Source of the DNA: Nostocales cyanobacterium HT-58-2
Lineage (GTDB): Bacteria; Cyanobacteriota; Cyanobacteriia; Cyanobacteriales; Nostocaceae
Direction of reading: 5' to 3'
Assembly (NCBI GenBank): GCA_002163975.1
Contig: CP019636.1
Location: 4,901,501 to 4,965,500, forward strand
DNA length: 64,000 bases
Positions 61,090 through 64,000 of the stretch are shown here, piece after piece; position 1 is the stretch's first letter, and the number at the start of each line of letters is the position of its first letter. The notes beneath the pieces were generated by a model. It was not told where the DNA came from. It made no database searches and saw nothing but the letters and a program-made list of their open reading frames with translations. The position numbers were made by a program, and so were the translations under genes.

Positions 61090-62477
61090 CTCACATCTTG
61101 CACCTGGAAATATAAATGTCAAAACTACAACTACGTGCAAGGGGAGTTAGGCGTTCAATATTAAGTAAAAGAAAATACACAAGTATTTGAGGGAAAATAG
61201 ATTCAAGAGCTATTTGTGCGGCTTGTCCCCAATCAGGTGGAGATGTTGGCTGAGTATGCATATAACTCCAATGAGCAATGAGATAAGCAGTGAGAGAAAG
61301 AATTAGCCAGCGATACATACCCAGCAGAGTCCCTTGTCCAAAACGATGCAAACCAAAGCGATGTTTGGCAGTTTTAAACCAACCTTCAATCTGCCAACGA
61401 CGCTTACCCCACCATTTAAGAGTAGAAGCTTTAATGGGTCGAGTAGACAAAACAAAACGCTTTTCTAGCTTACCATTATCGCGCTTCAAGTAATACCAAG
61501 AAACAGTAACAGGAAACTTTAAACCAAACAGATAAACCTGTTGCCCTTGTTGGTGTAAACGTCTTAACAGTCTCCCATCAGCTAATTTACGACTAATAGC
61601 TACGCCAGTAATAGCATGATATTTCAGTTGACGTATACCCTCAAGAAATTCGACACTTCCAAAAGCTGTATCAGCTAAAATAATAGTCTGGAAATGTTGA
61701 GTTAAAGATTGCGGTAAACGTTTAACGATTTTCAATCCAAGCTGTGCAGGGGAGGGCGTTCTCTTACCTCTCCAAACCCGAAAATTCCAAGGAATGCGAC
61801 ATCTTCCTATCACTAAATAAACTACAACTAGGTGTAGACCACGCTTACCGTTATAAACTTTGATGAAATCACTAAAGTCTTTGAATTTACCGCGTTTTTC
61901 TAGAGTTGTCAGGTCAATTATTACTTGTAAAAATGGTTTTCGTCCTGGAGTTGATGACAATAATATATTTTTAACTTTTTGTAATGCACCGGAGCGAACA
62001 ACACGAATCATCTCCCTAGTTGACCAAGGGTTAATATTTAAAAATCGGCTTAATGAACTTGGGGATTTTATTTTACTATGTGCAGGTAATGGCTGTCCTT
62101 GTGCCTCTAGGAATAACGCCAACATAGCTTCTAAATTATCTTTTTGATACTGCGTCGGCATCAATTCTTTTAGGCTGTAAACTAGTTCTTGGGCGTGGGC
62201 AAGCATTTTTCTTGCTTCTTATCGATCTACATTTCATGCCTTTTTTCTCATGTTTTAAGCTTCAAAAGCAAGCCTGACGATTTCATCTTGGTCATTTCCT
62301 TGCTCATGACGCTCAAAGCATCATCCCAGCATTTTGTCATTCGCAAGTACGTAACAATGCTAGTTATTGAGTCTATTTAGCTACATATTTATTTTCCTCA
62401 TACTTCTTCTGCTACTGTAACATTTTGCGCTGTTTATTCACTTTTTACGTGTTTACCCAACAAGGTGCAAGATATGA
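61090..62477 (-). mobile_element. IS4-type element, second copy
   Basis: Ends CTCACATCTTGCACCT (61090-61105) and AGGTGCAAGATATGA (62463-62477). The end next to the transposase C-terminus is bordered by IS110 copy 3 as in the composite at 14-19 kb. The 62207-62477 part holds no gene. Confidence 0.75.
61091..62206 (-). CDS. IS4-superfamily DDE transposase, second copy
   Basis: 371 residues, aligned along its whole length with the gene at 16061-17176 but with scattered changes (opening MLAHAQELVYSLKELMPTQY). Same candidate DDE residues: IIDLTTLEKRGKF, ILADTAFGSVEFLEG, KRRWQIEGWFKTAKH. Intact. Confidence 0.9.
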   Translation of the reverse strand: MLAHAQELVYSLKELMPTQYQKDNLEAMLALFLEAQGQPLPAHSKIKSPSSLSRFLNINPWSTREMIRVVRSGALQKVKNILLSSTPGRKPFLQVIIDLTTLEKRGKFKDFSDFIKVYNGKRGLHLVVVYLVIGRCRIPWNFRVWRGKRTPSPAQLGLKIVKRLPQSLTQHFQTIILADTAFGSVEFLEGIRQLKYHAITGVAISRKLADGRLLRRLHQQGQQVYLFGLKFPVTVSWYYLKRDNGKLEKRFVLSTRPIKASTLKWWGKRRWQIEGWFKTAKHRFGLHRFGQGTLLGMYRWLILSLTAYLIAHWSYMHTQPTSPPDWGQAAQIALESIFPQILVYFLLLNIERLTPLARSCSFDIYISRCKM

Positions 62478-62705
62478 AAATACCCTTTTGGCATTGAGCC
62501 GAGATTCTTGTAAAATCATGCAAGATGAGCTAAAAAAACTTACTCTGTCTAGGTTTCAAGCCTTCTCTTTCAAGAAACATTACATATTAGACTAGTAATT
62601 TCACTATTGACATTAAATAAATTATCGAAAAAACCTTAAAACATATCATCTTTTGAGGGAGTCCCAAAATCTGCCTCTCAAATTTTGATACAAAGTAAAG
62701 CCTCA

Positions 62706-63204
62706 CTAATAACCTTGCATCCAATCAGCAGTTAATTTGGAAGAAACGAAGAATAAAAATAACTCGTTGTACTCAGGTATAAAAATGCCGTAGGGAATCA
62801 GAGTCGTCTCGGTGGGAAAGTCGTGGTCTAATGAGGTAGTTGGCATTCGAGTTTTACCACCTCGGTCAAATTCTCCAATCTTGACTGCTACCTTCGCATC
62901 AATGGATATCCGGAGAGTATGAGGGTCATTATCAGCTTCAGTATTAATTTGCTCGACTTGTTCAAAAATGGCTTCTGTTTCTGGAATCTTCTTGATAGGT
63001 TTGGTTTTAAGAACTCGTTTTAATGTATAACCCAAATCATTCAATCGTCGTCGAATTGTCTCTGATGAAGGTAGTTCTTTGTCACTGTAACCAAATTGTT
63101 CAATTAGTTGACGACGTACTTCACTGGCAGTCATGCGCGTATATAAGCGTGTACTCTTAAAGCTGGGGTCAGTTTGAGTTTGTGGATCTACTAATACCAT
63201 TTCT
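62706..63204 (-). pseudogene. ISAzo13 family transposase fragment
   Basis: Reads DPSFKSTRLYTRMTASEVRR, LPSSETIRRRLNDLGYTLKR, IPETEAIFEQVEQINTEADN and LRISIDAKVAVKIGEFDRGG with HDFPTETTLIPYGIFIP, the N-terminal and first catalytic part of this family. It ends early (SSKLTADWMQGY) and its start is displaced by the IS630 element, so it is not active. Confidence 0.82.
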
Positions 63205-64000
63205 TTATAAAGCTGCGCTAAATAAAGCTTCAAGAATAAAGTCGTAAGAAGTGAGAGAGGAAATCATGGAAGGTGTAATTGCTTTGAGGACATCAGTTAA
63301 CTTCTGCTGTAGTTGTGTGAGGGTTTGACAATTTTCCCATTGGAGTTGAGATTTGAGAAATTCCCAAAACCGCTCAATTGGGTTGAGTTGAGGAGAGTGA
63401 GGAGGTTGAAAAATAGGGATAATGTTATCTGGATAATCGAGAGCTTTCGCTTTGTGAAAAGACCCTTGGTCGAACTGGATAACCGCGATATCATCACCAA
63501 GGTCAGCAGAGAGCAACTCCAAAAAGTTTTGAAAACAATCACTATTGAGGTAGGGGAACTCATAGAAAAAGCTGTATCCACTTAGGGGTTCTACGACTCC
63601 GTATAAATAAAAATTTTCACGTTGCCATTGGCTTAAACCCACGGGTTTAACTCCTTTAGCCGTAATTAAACGTCCTGCAATTGTCTTTAATCCTAAACGT
63701 GTTTCATCCTGGCACAAGTACCTCAATCGTTTACCCTCTCCAAACTCTTCCTGCAAGAATTTGAATGCTAGAGGCAGTTTTTTTTAAAGTGAGATAGGCT
63801 TTCTGGGTGTTGTTTGGTGCTTTGAGGACGAGGCACTTTCAATTTCGCACCCAAACGCTTGCGAACAATTTCATAGACTGTTTTGTAGGCAAGTGAAAGT
63901 CCTAATTCGCTCTTGAGCCATTGTTGAATTTGACTATAGCTTTGAAACCCAGATGGTTCCTGCAACTTCTGTTTCAACCGTTCTAAGTCTGAACCACTTA
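63205..64000 (-). mobile_element. IS630 family element with -1 frameshift, runs off the window
   Basis: Two overlapping frames. The upstream one (63768 to window edge) has the HTH part SGFQSYSQIQQWLKSELGLS and ends HFKKNCL; the downstream one (63205-63756) has the DDE part LCQDETRLGLKTIAGRLITA, IQFDQGSFHKAKAL, PPHSPQLNPIERFWEFLKSQ. A run of eight A on the coding strand (63778-63785) lies at the joint; a -1 slip there gives KKLPLAFKFLQEEFGEG. IS630 elements often use such programmed slippage. All three catalytic acids are present, so it may be active. It interrupts the ISAzo13 gene. Confidence 0.85.

Overview
The window is DNA of a filamentous, probably heterocyst-forming (Nostocales-type) cyanobacterium. 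Evidence is frequent HIP1 palindromes (GCGATCGC) inside genes, CRISPR and IS families typical of this group, AT-rich intergenic DNA and heavy IS load. Nothing shows whether it is plasmid or chromosome; there are no rRNA or tRNA genes and no replication origin that I can recognise.

Layout. 0-5.3 kb: end of a tyrosine recombinase, a 2-oxoglutarate oxygenase, a hairpin-bearing MITE, a DUF2267 protein and a small toxin-antitoxin graveyard. 5.3-32.1 kb: a large type III-D CRISPR-Cas island. It holds array 1, cas6, then a long minus-strand operon (read from 24.9 kb down to 9.4 kb) with cas10, several Cas7/Cas5-like RAMP genes including csx10, small-subunit candidates, a Csx19-like protein, a Can2/Card1-type CARF nuclease and a PD-(D/E)XK-like protein. 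Around it lie a membrane CARF protein, a Csx3-AAA fusion, a short CARF protein, a TIGR03985-type WYL protein and arrays 2, 3 and 4. No cas1, cas2 or reverse transcriptase is present. One Csm3-like cas7 gene is cut in two by a 4.76-kb block of two inverted IS110 copies around an IS4-type element, so the effector may be inactive unless another copy exists.

32.1-35.6 kb: a 138-aa protein and a large unrecognised multi-domain protein, then the first half of a small antitoxin-like gene. 35.6-44.55 kb: a composite transposon (5-bp target duplication AAAAG) that carries a DUF156 metal regulator and a zinc/manganese-type ABC transporter (binding protein, ATPase, permease). Its ATPase gene is split by a second, nested Tn7/Tn402-like transposon (6-bp duplication GTTACA) with resolvase, DDE integrase and AAA ATPase. 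Both splits can be undone on paper with the reading frames restored. 44.8-64 kb: a large secreted/outer-membrane-type protein, decayed ISAs1, IS701, IS630 and other transposases, a TPR fragment, a MATE exporter, a three-gene sugar-nucleotide cluster (oxidoreductase, aminotransferase, methyltransferase), a second IS701, a third identical IS110 copy beside another IS4-type element, and an IS630 inserted in an ISAzo13 remnant at the window edge.

How the genes work together (partly inference): Cas6 trims crRNAs from the arrays; the Cas10/RAMP complex would bind RNA targets and make cyclic oligoadenylate through its GGDD palm; Can2-like, membrane-CARF and short CARF proteins would respond, and Csx3 would remove the messenger. 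Leaders of three arrays contain a boxA-like antitermination motif. The rest of the window records nested transposition.
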